From positions 6,490,594 to 6,554,593 of the forward strand of contig OZ026597.1 of the NCBI GenBank assembly GCA_964020085.1: a DNA stretch of 64,000 nt, written 5' to 3'. Positions 22,555 to 32,836 of this stretch are shown piece after piece. The position numbers and the translations under genes were made by a program. The notes under the pieces are model-generated. The model saw only the letters and a list, made by a program, of their open reading frames with translations, was not told where the DNA came from and did not search any database. Position 1 is the first letter of the stretch; each line of letters begins with the position of its first letter. The DNA comes from Micromussa lordhowensis. Its lineage: Eukaryota; Cnidaria; Anthozoa; Scleractinia; Lobophylliidae.

Positions 22555-22742
22555 AACAAATAAAGAAGCCTCGACTGTGCTCTGCTCTGTTGTAAAGCAC
22601 GCAGGAAGCGGTAGAGCACGAAAGAAGTGTAGGGGAAAACACGAGACGTAGTCGAGTGTTTTTCACTACTTCTTGAGTGCTCTACCGCTTCCTAAGTGCT
22701 TTACAACAGAACAGAGCACAGTCGAGGCTTCTTTATTTGTTT
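22555..22742. repeat. 188-bp foldback element
   Basis: Arms of about 87 bp with small mismatches. The left arm starts AACAAATAAAGAAGCCTCG and the right arm ends CGAGGCTTCTTTATTTG. The loop is about 13 bp around 22648. The related sequence TCTGATAAAGCACGC recurs at about 22845 and 23803. Confidence 0.8.
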
Positions 22743-22949
22743 TATGATAAAGAATCCAATAAATTATCCTCGCATTCGGCTGAATTTTCAAGCCAAACTT
22801 TATTTTTCCAAACGGGGAAAAGTGGCGTCAGCCGTTCTCTATTCTCTGATAAAGCACGCTAAAATAAGCCAATCACAGTCCTTGTTAGAACTGTTCCAAA
22901 AATTTGATTGGCTAATGGGACGACAGCTGTCAATCACAAACTGAACTTC

Positions 22950-24958
22950 TGCTAAGCTTTCAGTATCGAGTTGCTATCCAGGGGAAGAACGATGCCTTCA
23001 AAGTTCGTTTTTTAGTTTAATCTTTAAATAAGGATCTAAAGGTTTCTACTACAAAGGAATCCGGCCGCATTGTGGCTCATAAAAACGTGCCGACCGTTTC
23101 AAATGGAAATTAAGAAACAAGGAGCTCGAAACTAGCGATTGCTGAGTTGTATTTGAAAGGAGCTGCCAAGGAGCTACAGTTGTTTACGGCTTGCAGCCGC
23201 TTGCAGCAAGATTGCACGAACTGGGGTCAAAGTTGGAAAGACTAGACTGCTTCCACTGGTTCTACTCCGAGTAAAGGAGAATATCAGAGCCAGCTTTCAA
23301 CTGATCACTCGTCGAGTGAGCGATGATACGAAATTGTCGAGGTTCACTTCGCCGAGAGGACCGGAGATCGCCAGTTAGCAAACGAGCATTACTACAATGC
23401 ATGTAAGTGTTGTTTGAGCATTTTTACAAAAATAAAGCTTCTCATCTTAAATAGAAAGCTCAGTTGGTGTTTTCTGTCGTTGTTTTAAGTTTAATTTCTG
23501 CCTTCGTAATGTCTTTAATCGAAGCATTCGCTAGGTTGAGAATGAGAAGTTGTTTATTTCGTTGCGAGTTTTGTCGGAATCTAGCAAAACTTGTTATTTT
23601 AGTACAGTTTTAGCACTTCTGTTGTTTATGACAATGGTCTCCCTGCAGCTATATTTACTGCAGACAAATACCGGTAGCTCGTTTCCACTGCATTTGTCTG
23701 AGCCACAAGGCATGTTTAATTTGGGTCAAATTTGTCAAAATTCCGAAGCAAAAATTTGAAGAAGCCAGCTTACTGTCATCAACCCGTGCTCTGTTCTCTG
23801 ATAAAGCACGCTGTTTCAGCCAATCAGAGCGCGCGTTATATGGAAACTTTATTATAAATACTTATACAACCTGCATATAGCAAGGCTAATCGGGGCGGGT
23901 TGTATGATTTACAATAAAATTTAACAAAATACACCAGTATAAACATTAGGCAAATAAATAAATAAATAGAAATAAATATACACATATCTTCACTATAACA
24001 AGACACAGAACATAAGAAATTAATAATAATAGCTACTAGTATAGGGTTTAATTAACGATAATTAGCAATTTTACACATTGACATAGAGACATCAACATAA
24101 TCATCCTCATTACTAAGTACCGCAAGTAAAAATCGGTTTTCTATTGACTAAAAACAACGTAAAACGTAGATAACCTTTTGCTGAATTCTTCGTACTTTGG
24201 TTTGCTTTGCGTGAAGATCTCTTGTTGCGGTCAAAACCCTTTTCGTGTTCGAGTGCAGTTTTTTCTCAAAGCTCTTTCAGCTGACAGTTTCATCATGGTG
24301 CCCGCATTGAATCTTGCGTACACTTTTTTCTTCCGAGTGGGCATACTAAAGTTTATTTGTTTTTCCTCCCAAACAAAATTTGATCTTCTCCAGCCACAGT
24401 CTGCTGCAGTTTGGTTTCGCCAGAAACGACCGTTCCACAGTTAAGACTCACTTAATGAAATCTTTAACGCGGATCAGCAGGACTTTGAAATCCACGATAA
24501 GATGCTTCAATTTGTCTTCGTACGCGTCCTTTCCGCCTGCCAAACAGAGATAAAAAACCTCTAAATATCGGCGCTAAATGCAGATTTTAACAAACAAAAA
24601 ACATAGGTTTCTTCTTCAAGTATTCTTCTTCCCAGAACATCCAAATTTACGTTTGAATAATTGTCCACGCTAAAGCCTTCTGAAGCCTAAAATGCTAAAC
24701 AAAATGCAAAAACAAGAGGCAAAGAAGTTTTCACAATACCTTGACGTGCAAAAGCTTGTTTCGTCGAGAAAAAAAACACCAAACCAAGCAAGTTTGATAC
24801 CATCTGAAAGCTGCTGTTTTCAAGCATCTTTCTTGGCAGTATCCGCTTACTACACAGCACTTTGGGCGCAAAGTTAATAATTAGCATAACAAAGAAGTAA
24901 TTTCAACCCTACCCCCAAGGGGAAAATAACCTTCCGCCATTTTGAAAACGGATTTCGC
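22950..24958. other. Interior of the 4.9-kb insertion, no gene recognised
   Basis: Contains a donor-like GCAT|GTAAGTG near 23402, (AAAT)n near 23950-23965 and repeats ending CCAATCAGAGCGCGCG. Nothing can be called as a gene. Confidence 0.4.
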
Positions 24959-24980
24959 GGCCACATTTTGAGTCTCCTGT

Positions 24981-25281
24981 GCCCACCGTGATGGTTAGTG
25001 CGCTCGACTCCGGAGCGAGCGGTCCGGGTTCGAGCCCTGGCCGGGGACAGTGTATTGTGTTCTTGGGCAAGACACTTTACTCTCACAGTGCCTCTCCCCA
25101 CCCAGGTATATAAATGGGTACCTGCTATTTGTTGGGGAAACCTAACAAAATTGCGGGGGAGTGACCTGCGATGGACTAGCATCCCATCCAGGGGGAGTAG
25201 AAATACTTCTAGCCGCTTCATGCTACAGAAACCGGGATAAGCTCCGGCAGTTATGAGCCAGCCTCCAAGGCTTCACTTTCT
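24981..25281 (+). mobile_element. tRNA-derived SINE
   Basis: The head has an A box (TGGTTAGTGCGC near 24993) and a B box (GGGTTCGAGCCC near 25025) with tRNA-like spacing, the internal RNA polymerase III promoter. The body contains GTGTTCTTGGGCAAGACACTT and TATAAATGGGTACCTGC, typical of conserved-core metazoan SINEs (possibly the Nin-DC group; that name is from memory). The tail GGGATAAGCTCCGGCAG...CTTCACTTT is SINE-like. The 5' end overlaps or abuts the right TIR of the inner transposon. There is no poly(A). Confidence 0.75.
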
Positions 25282-26092
25282 TAGAATTCCACTAGTATAC
25301 TAAAGCAAATGCTGTAATCAAATTGGCTGGAACATTGCTCACTATCAACCATTATAGTTCACTAAATTTTCTCTGATTCTTATTGGTTTAAATTGATCAC
25401 ATGATGCGATAGAGACACTATCAGCCCATAGTGCCCGTCCGTGCGAGGTAACTGTCTGATTAAAGCGTTAAGTTTAATACTAAGACCAGAAATAATTGAG
25501 CTCATAATCTAATTGTTAAATAGTACATTTTTAAGTGACCTTCCTCGCATAGGTTACATGCGCAAACTGCTGAGATACAGTAAGCCCATTGCTTTCCTAG
25601 GTTCATTTTTCTTATTTGAAGACTTGTTTTTATGTAAGTTTACCATTTGTTTTTTTTTATTTTGTAACGTCAGTTTAGCAGGGTAAAAAAAACGTGCAAG
25701 ACCAAGTAGACTGGTTATTTGACGGGTTCACAAATCTATAAATGTAGAGGATGTGAACAAGTACGAAAGTATTTGTAATCTTTGGGCGATGCTTGGCACA
25801 CATTCAAAAGAAAATAAAAATTACTGATGGCATAGAAATATGCAAAAGTGTCAAATTGTGAAACATCATAAACGTTTCGGGCATAGGCCTTCTCCAGTGT
25901 GAAAACCGTTCAAATCTATAGTTTGCCAAACATTCATGCATAGTTCATGACTAGATCCTCATTCACGTCCCCAGAGGCCGCGCTCCTTTTGGTCAGCACC
26001 AAGTTGAAAAATTGCAACCTCTGGGTTGGTCCAACACCGGAAGTCCGCCGCGATTCACGGACTTTCCGTCAAGTCTGACAAATCTGATCCGC

Positions 26093-26357
26093 TTAAGGTG
26101 GCTCAAAACAGCTTCCAGCACTTTCCAAGACGTACACTTTGGTAAACATGTTGCTGTCAAATTTGTGGCACAATAGGTTACCAAAGCAACAATATTGCCC
26201 GCTAAAAACACCCTTAATTTTAGCTTTGAGCGCTTATAACTCGAAAACGAGCTCGTTGACCACTATTTTTTATTATCGAGTTATAATTAGCATGATAAGA
26301 TGCAACTTTTTGCAAAGTTTAGAAAAATTCCGTGTAGTGGGTTCAGAGCCACCTTAA
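26093..26357. mobile_element. 265-bp MITE with TTAA ends (piggyBac type)
   Basis: TTAA-GGTGGCTC at 26093 and GAGCCACC-TTAA ending at 26357. The flanking TTAA on both sides is the hallmark of piggyBac-type insertion. No coding. Confidence 0.65.
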
Positions 26358-26369
26358 ATTTTCGAAAAT

Positions 26370-26445
26370 TTAAGGTGGCTCTGAACTCATTCCACAGAAT
26401 CTTTTAAAGCTTTGCAAAAAGTTGCATTTTATCATGCTAATTGCT
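26370..26445. mobile_element. Inverted, truncated second copy of the TTAA MITE
   Basis: TTAAGGTGGCTCTGAAC starts at 26370 and mirrors the end of the preceding MITE for about 75 bp (to ATCATGCTAAT). The junction 26340-26386 is a perfect palindrome. The copy stops abruptly at GCTGCGAAGCGAGCGG. Confidence 0.65.
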
Positions 26446-26526
26446 GCGAAGCGAGCGGAGCGAGCAGCAACATAAACAGGATTTAAGAAGAATATATAAA
26501 AGGGAGTACGATTCTCGAAGTCATCA

Positions 26527-26635
26527 CAGAATGCCTTGCGCCTTTTTTACCAGAATGCATTGCGCCTTCTACCAGAATGCTTTGCGCCTTTTTACCAGAA
26601 TGCGTTGCGCCTTCTCCCAGAATGTATTGCGCCAC
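26527..26635. repeat. Minisatellite, unit 22-24 bp, five copies
   Basis: Unit CAGAATGCNTTGCGCCTT plus a T-rich or CTAC spacer. Confidence 0.85.
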
Positions 26636-27504
26636 GAACAACACGCGAGGTTGTGACACCGTTGTGCTGTCGTCCTTTTTCACGTGGATTGCAGTTGATT
26701 AAGGTTCGTTATGGTTTGCTTTGATTTACCTGCTGTAAAGCGATGTGAGCGAGATCGTGCTTGGCTTTCACAACCCTTACTGTTGTCGTTAATGCAGAAT
26801 GATCTGGACGATTAATTGTCGCTTCTTAATTTAAAACCTAGTGCGTCAATTTCGTAGCGGTCTCGGCCCCTTCGTCAAATTCTTAATGAAGAGAAAGCGC
26901 CGATACTTAGGCTTGTAGAATAATTAAAACAAACGAGAACCGTAGAACACGCTAATTTATATCTGCTGCGATCGATTTGTTTCAGCTTTTTCACACATCG
27001 CAACGGACGCGTCCCCATCCGGAGTCTGTCCCATTCCACTCAAGAGACATGTGAGTACCAGTTCAGAATTTATAAGTCAGCTTTCTACTCTTACAATTTC
27101 CACATCTTTCGTTTATTTGGATTTGGTAAAGAGGAGGTTGATGTGTATCAATTTATGTCCAGACAGTTAAGATCACCATGTGCTTTTGTCACGATCCCTT
27201 CACGATCACCAGCTATGCGTCATATGTAATAATGTGTCCTTGTTGTTTCTTGCAAACAATTTGGAAATCTGCGCCTCGAACAACACGAGGATGTCATTAC
27301 AGTTCTTTCGCGTGGATTCCAATGAAATTTTGTTTTGATTTACCTGTAAAACGATGTGCAGGAGATCATGATTGACTTTTACAAATCTCGCTTTTGTTTT
27401 TAATGCAGTACGAGAAAGTTTGTACAAATCTGGACGCCGCCGGGTTAATTTGGACGATTAATTGTGACAACTTATTTTAAACAATTGGCCACTTTTAAAC
27501 ATTC

Positions 27505-27810
27505 ACCAAACGAGCCGGCTCGTTTCGCTCGGCAGTGGAAAAAGTTGTTTGTGTTGAGTTCATATATTTAGCAGCTCGTTTAGCTCGGCAGTGGATGAAA
27601 GAGTGAGGAATAATTGTATGCGCATTAAGTGTTTGGTTCATATATTTAGCGGCTCGCTTGGCTCGGCAGTGGAAAAATTTGTATTGCGTTAAGTGTTGGG
27701 TTCATATATTTAGCGGCTCGTTTGGCTCGGCAGTGGATAAAAGAACGAGGAATATTGTATGCGCGTTAAGTGTAAAATTCGTATATTTAGCGGCTCAATG
27801 GGCTCGAAGA
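27505..27810. repeat. Imperfect tandem array with unit about 60-80 bp
   Basis: Five occurrences of GGCTCG(T/C)TTGGCTCGGCAG-like cores separated by TTCATATATTTAGC; alternate units share ATTGTATGCGC. Confidence 0.75.
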
Positions 27811-29252
27811 GAAATCGTCGTTGCTAAAACTTGCAGAGTAATTAAAACAAACGGATGCTACGATCAATTCCTTTTCATCCAAACAGTTTTAGTAGTTTCA
27901 CATATCCGGCCATCGACTACGCAGACCTATTTCCGGCTGCTACTGGTGCCGCCAGCGTAGACCGAAGCGACAGCCAAAAATAGTTCGCAGGCTAGCGATC
28001 AACGCATTTTCGATACTGTTAACACTCTAGACTTGATGCGTACTACTAGTACCGAATTTACAAGTGAGATTTCTGCTCCTAGAATTTCCACATCTTTCGA
28101 ATTTCATCCGATTTTCTGGTAAACTTGGGGGAGGTAGGTGTGTATCATGTGTGTATGTGTATGTGCTTTATTGTCTCGATCCCTTGTCTTGTCACGCCTC
28201 GCCATCGATTCGTCATGATGCATTAAGTTGACAAAAAAGAACTGTTTTTAAGTTACACACCACAATTTGACACTACTTTAAGAAATAACGGTTATACTGT
28301 AAGACTTGGAATGCGCAGATAGATTGTCAATAACTGCGTAAAGTATGTCCTTATCAACAGTGCGCCACAGCATTACTATCTTTTAGATACCCTAGTCATA
28401 ATTTGATAATAAAAAATAGGGGTCACCAAGCACGTTTTTGGGTTATAAGCGCTCAAAGCTAAAATTAAGGGTGTTTTTAGCAATTGTCGCTATGGTAACC
28501 TATAGATGATTGCAACTTGTTTACCAATGATTGGGAATTTGTATGAGTCCATTATTGTACATTGTAGCATCAATTGTTAAAAAGTGGCAGTATTCATCCC
28601 TCAAAATATAGCTGTTACAAAAGTGCTGGAAACTGTTGCCAGGCTCCTTAAAATACCGAACGAAAACTCTGTGCATGCTCAAAAATTGGACCCGAACACA
28701 GGTCGCAATTCTTGGTGCTGACCACAAAGAGTGCGCCCTTTGGGAACAAAAATGTTAGATCCTTTAGATCTTCTGTATAAATTTGTGTTTTAAGTGTGGT
28801 AGGATGCAGCGCCCATTGCTTCTATGCATCTTCACTGCGCTCAAAATTTATGTTGCAACACTCACCACTCGTCATACATCAAGCGTGCACGCTAAGAAAC
28901 AAAAATAAGCTTAGTACCGATAACTATTGGTGATATTTGTAAACTAAAATCGGCTTTTTTAAACAGTGAAAGCTTCTAAAAAGGCATGGTCTTCAATGCG
29001 TCCTATCTTGAAAGCAAGTACAGTGACCCAACTATTTTTTGTTTTTTGGCAAGACTAGATCTCTACCTTACTGCATGGCAAGTTTTCAGAAAATCTGAAC
29101 GCGGAAACATTTTGGATGTAAACATGTTTAAGACCCATCTACTTATGTTTTAACATAAAATTACAAAAATAAAGAAATAAATATAATTTACTTGTTCTAT
29201 TTCTTGACAGACAAATGCAAGCATCCAACTCTTTAACTCGTTATCAGATTGC

Positions 29253-30257
29253 ATGGAGCATGAACAAACTCGCACAGGAATGAAGTCATTTTCATGCAAG
29301 TATTGTGAAAAGAGTTTTAGCCGCTCATCACATTGCAAGCAACATGAACGAACTCACACTGGAGTGAAGCCATATACTTGCAAGCATTGTAAAAAGTCCT
29401 TTACTAGGTCATCATATTGCAAGCAACATGAACGAACTCACACCGGAGAGAAGCCATATACATGCAAGCATTGTAAAAAGTGCTTTAGCCACCCATCAAG
29501 CTGCAAGCAACATGAACGAACTCACACGGGAGAGAAGCCATATGCATGCAAGCATTGTAAAAAGTGCTTTAGTAAGTCATCAGATTGCAAGCGACATGAA
29601 CGAACTCACACAGGAGAGAAACCATATACGTGCAAGCATTGTAAAAAGTGCTTTAGCCACCCATCAAACTGCAAGCAACATGAACGAACTCACACGGGAG
29701 AGAAGCCATATGCATGCAAGCATTGTAAAAAGTGCTTTAGTAAGTCATCAGATTGCAAGCGACATGAACGAACTCACACAGGAGAGAAGCCATATACATG
29801 CAAGCATTGTAAAAAGTGCTTTAGCCGGTCAACAATCTGCAAGATGCATGAACGAACTCACACCGGAGAGAAGCCATATACATGCAAGCATTGTAAAAAG
29901 TGCTTTAGGTATTCATCAAACAACAAGGAATTTGAACGAACTCACACAGGAGAGAGGCTGCATCCATGCAAGCATTGTAAAAAGTTCTTTACCAACTTAT
30001 CAAGCTTCAAGCGAGCTCCAGGACGCCAGCATGCCAGCTCTTTCAAACAGAAGCAACATGATCAGTGCTTCAAACCAAGAAGAGACCTTCAGGAGCCAGC
30101 TGCAACTCTTGGTGGCAAGAAATCTTGTATGCTGTCTTCTTTGACAGAAGAAAATTCAAGCCAAGTTGAAAGCCTTACCTGTTGGATTTGTCTTAAGGAA
30201 TTTAGTAGCGAGGCACTTGTCATCCAACATTATGACAAACATATGAGACAAAAGTGA
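29253..30257 (+). CDS. C2H2 zinc-finger protein, copy A
   Basis: Probable nuclear DNA-binding protein of 334 residues from ATG 29253. It has seven regular fingers joined by TGEKPY(T/A) linkers, two degenerate ones (NNKEFERTH lacks the first His; the next is FKRAPGRQH), a spacer containing KPRRDLQEP, and a last finger CWICLKEF...HYDKH. From the third finger on, each finger carries two extra cysteines (C-x2-C-x2-C-F...C-x2-H). An exon acceptor precedes it (TTCTTGACAG, exon start 29211), but the in-phase frame from the acceptor stops at once because of a 5-bp deletion relative to copy B. The internal ATG is therefore the best start. Upstream exons are not identified. Confidence 0.75.
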   Translation: MEHEQTRTGMKSFSCKYCEKSFSRSSHCKQHERTHTGVKPYTCKHCKKSFTRSSYCKQHERTHTGEKPYTCKHCKKCFSHPSSCKQHERTHTGEKPYACKHCKKCFSKSSDCKRHERTHTGEKPYTCKHCKKCFSHPSNCKQHERTHTGEKPYACKHCKKCFSKSSDCKRHERTHTGEKPYTCKHCKKCFSRSTICKMHERTHTGEKPYTCKHCKKCFRYSSNNKEFERTHTGERLHPCKHCKKFFTNLSSFKRAPGRQHASSFKQKQHDQCFKPRRDLQEPAATLGGKKSCMLSSLTEENSSQVESLTCWICLKEFSSEALVIQHYDKHMRQK

Positions 30258-31160
30258 TGCTTATACATAAACGTCATGTTAAGGTGTAGAGTTCCCTCTT
30301 ATTTTTCTACTAGTCATCTTTAGTGTAAAGGTGAACTCACCAGAACAAGTTTTGTGTAATTGATTCATTCATTCATTCCTGAAATTGCGGTGATTAGTTT
30401 TTTAAATTTCTATTTGGTTTATTTTTAATTAGTGTTGGAATGTTAGTTTTGTAAACAAACATCATTGTATCAGGACAACCATTGCTATAGTTAGTGAGTA
30501 TTGACTTGTCATGTCATATTGTCCTCATTGAGTTATTGTTAAGAGGATTCTCATGTACCCGAATGTCCTACGAAAACTTGTCTTAAAGTTAAGTAGTTTG
30601 CTTGGTTTTTACTTTGTGTTGAGTAAAGTAAGAAGTGTATTAAGAAATCTTTCAAGAGCAACTGTTTGACCTGTTGTAAGACTGTTATTTGTAAGCAGTT
30701 ATTTGCAAGTCAGGTGGTGGGTTTCAGCCAATGAAAAGAAAAAAAAAATTATCAAATGATAATGACCATTTTCATTCAACAATTTTTTCCTACTTTTCAT
30801 TGACTGAGAGAATAACTGTCTCCAAATAATGGTTTGCTCATGTGTAATGTCTAAATGTGGTTTGCTGCAAATATTTATTCTGCCCATGTGAATTTGTAAC
30901 CACACTTTTTTGTGAAAATAGCAGATTGGTTCCTTGAGCTGCAAGAGAGTGATTTGACATCTTAAGTTGATGAAAACAAACTCGGTGATCAAATGATAAA
31001 ACAACTTTTGTACCCAGATATTGCAAACTATGGTGATTTCGCAGGTCAATTGGTTGCCTCAGCCTTGGGCTTTGACAAACAATTCATTCCCTGGCCACTC
31101 ACAAATTTACATATTTTGCAAACCTTGGTGCAATAAATAAATGGTTAATTAATGTAGGTT
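30258..31160 (+). other. 3' flank of zinc-finger gene A, conserved with copy B
   Basis: It aligns with 48001-48990 almost throughout and is likely 3' UTR plus flank. AATAAA near 31132 may be the poly(A) signal. No second gene is evident. Confidence 0.5.
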
Positions 31161-31675
31161 ATTCCGTGTCTATTCCGTCTATGGCTCCTCTGCTCTCGAC
31201 ATAGCAAATAATGATAAAAGGAAATACCAAATAGTATACGTTAATAATAAACCTACAAAAGGAATAAATTCACACAGGCAGTTCCACACTGGTTGTGATT
31301 CCCAGAATCCCTGCACTGTGATTTTTTTTGGTCCAGTAAAAGCTAAGTTTTTCTACGGCTGAAGTAATACCCCTTCTCCCCCTCCCCCAAAATTCATTTT
31401 TTGCCTTGCTCACTCCACACACGAGTGATGTTGAATACAGCTCCCATGAAAGTGACAAAGTAAATTTGATTGCCTGATCTACAAAATGCTCTTTATAAAG
31501 GAGCTGAAGCCAACTTTGAACAAACAGTCTGATTCAATCCGTGCAAAGTTGTTTTTATAGATTAGCCTTTTATTATTTTAACACTTAAATTTGAGCGCTT
31601 GTATCTGCATATGTTATCGTTGGACATTCTCATGCCCTGATTTTTACTTATAAACGTATCTTTCTTTCGCTTTTT

Positions 31676-32200
31676 CTACAAAATGATCTTGTTTAAGTTG
31701 GTCAGAAATTCTGAGGCTGCTTCAGGACCCGGCATTGCGCCAAGCGTGTCATCTACAAAGCGTTTGTAGAGGATAGACAACTTGTTCTCTATTTCTAGCT
31801 GTTTCTCGATTTTGCATATGAAGACGCTTGCCATGAGGGGACCCAGTGGCGATCCCATAGCTACACCGTCCACTTGTTCGTACGAGTTTCCTTCGAACTG
31901 AAAGAGCTGATTTTTGTTGGCGATTCTCAATAGCTCCTTCAAATCCAGTTTCGTGATGTTAAGATCGTGCTCTCTGTTGAAGCAGTCGTTTTCAAAGGCT
32001 CTCTCTGTGATACTCTCCATGGTTTGATCCACTGGAACGTTGGTAAACAGTGACTATACATCATACGACACCTCACGGTCTTTGATTTTGGTCGGCAAGA
32101 ACAAAAATATCGCTGACCGCATGTTCGTTGACGGACATGGGCTTTAGACAAGAGCCATCCCTCTATCGATTTGACAATTGAAAATGATTTTAGGGAGAAT
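31676..32200 (-). pseudogene. Penelope-like element reverse-transcriptase fragment
   Basis: The frame 32032-31676 contains FNREHDLNITKLDLKELL, the VDGVAMGSPLGPLMASVF motif (RT motif 4) and YKRFVDDTLG (catalytic FVDD). Upstream, frames with SLFTNVPVDQTMESI are broken by stops. Both ends of the element and the GIY-YIG domain are absent. The nearest related piece is the GIY-YIG region at 58350-59270. Confidence 0.8.
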
Positions 32201-32500
32201 GTTTTTTTATTGCTAGTTCTTATTCTGAAAGTTTTTTTCGAAAAAACTTCTGTTGATTTTTTAAACAAATAATTTGGGGGTTAGTATGGCGCTTAGGGTA
32301 AACACCAAAAACTAGTTAGAAAACTGACAGTAAGTGCAGCTGAAACCAAACATTAAACAAGTTGAATTTTTATCCTTTGTGGTAAATGTCATGTTCAGCC
32401 TCTCTAAAAACAATTAGAAGAACCTCGACAATGTTCCAAACTAAAGTTTCAGCCCATCATTATATCGGACTACAGTAAACTTCATATACGCTGTGACCAA

Positions 32501-32505
32501 GAGAC
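32501..32505. other. BEL/Pao target-site duplication, left (GAGAC)
   Basis: GAGAC directly precedes the LTR and is repeated directly after the other LTR at 38846-38850. Confidence 0.85.
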
Positions 32506-32687
32506 TGTAAAACTTTAATCCGGAACTCTTTACAGCCTAAGGGTTACACGCGAAAACGACGTACAATATTCGAACACAACGACGCAAGAACTCAACGAAA
32601 ATCTACAGCTAGTCGCCATAAACACGCTTCTCTCTCTCTCTCGCGGGGGTCTCGCGCCCCCAAGGACACATGGGAAAATCTCTGACA
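32506..32687 (-). repeat. BEL/Pao LTR (3' LTR of the element)
   Basis: 182 bp, identical by eye to 38664-38845. It contains a CT microsatellite and CGCGGGGGTCTCGCGCCCCC. A polypurine tract (minus strand GGGGGGAG, 32688-32695) abuts it on the internal side, as expected for the 3' LTR. Confidence 0.9.
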
Positions 32688-32836
32688 CTCCCCCCGTTGA
32701 CCAGCTACACAAATGGTCAACCAAACTTTAAGTCTAAGTGGCAACGATCATCTAATGCAAACACTCCGAACTTAGAGCAAATGTCCACTGTTCACAAGGT
32801 TCACTGTTCTTAGAACTTAAGAATCAACGTTCTTAA

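Larger units (their letters stand above)
20403..24990. mobile_element. Candidate inner transposon with 31-bp TIR (CACGGTGGG...)
   Basis: The left 31 bp (20403-20433) match the inverted right end (about 24960-24990) with one mismatch. ATG flanks both ends on the outside, a possible 3-bp target duplication. A CAC start with a 3-bp duplication recalls CACTA elements, while CACGGTG also resembles Transib/RAG-type heptamers. The sequence does not decide between them. It contains two broken open-frame groups and a foldback. Confidence 0.5.
20378..25281. mobile_element. 4.9-kb insertion in copy A flanked by 8-bp direct repeats
   Basis: TAGAATTC occurs at 20370-20377 and 25282-25289. Copy B has it once (45074-45081) with continuous flanking sequence, so everything between was inserted. 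Eight-base duplications fit hAT, P or Merlin-like transposons. Inside is a second inverted pair (20403-20433 and 24959-24990), starting CACGGTGGG, followed on the right by a SINE. The piece is therefore nested or composite. No recognisable transposase catalytic region was found. Confidence 0.65.
25885..28740. other. Copy-A-specific 2.9-kb region of repeats
   Basis: It interrupts alignment with copy B (junction near 45795). It contains the TTAA-flanked MITE pair, a 22-24-bp minisatellite and a 60-80-bp tandem array. The segment 28435-28520 is an inverted relative of 26145-26245. No gene seen, apart from a weak exon-like stretch at 26988-27051. Confidence 0.5.
15648..31160. repeat. Segmental duplication copy A (contains zinc-finger gene A)
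   Basis: Homology with copy B (41076-48990) starts at ACAAAATGAAGACCCTGT and runs, interrupted by insertions, through the zinc-finger gene to about 31160. Shared landmarks in the same order: GTCACGTGAC box, ATGGCGGCTTCC exon-like segment, LINE RT fragment, (ATT)n, ACTAGTATACTAA, GAGATACAGTAAGCCCAT and the zinc-finger array. Copy A is longer than B because of extra insertions (16157-17373, 20002-20234, 20378-25281 and roughly 25885-28740). Confidence 0.85.

Noticed and set aside
24990..25060. Functional tRNA gene
   Set aside because: A and B boxes are present but no proper acceptor stem or anticodon loop closes, and the sequence continues into a SINE body.
26988..27051. Possible 64-bp exon between TTTGTTTCAG and ACAT|GTGAGT
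   Set aside because: Splice-like ends are present, but there is no partner exon, no counterpart in copy B and no recognisable product.
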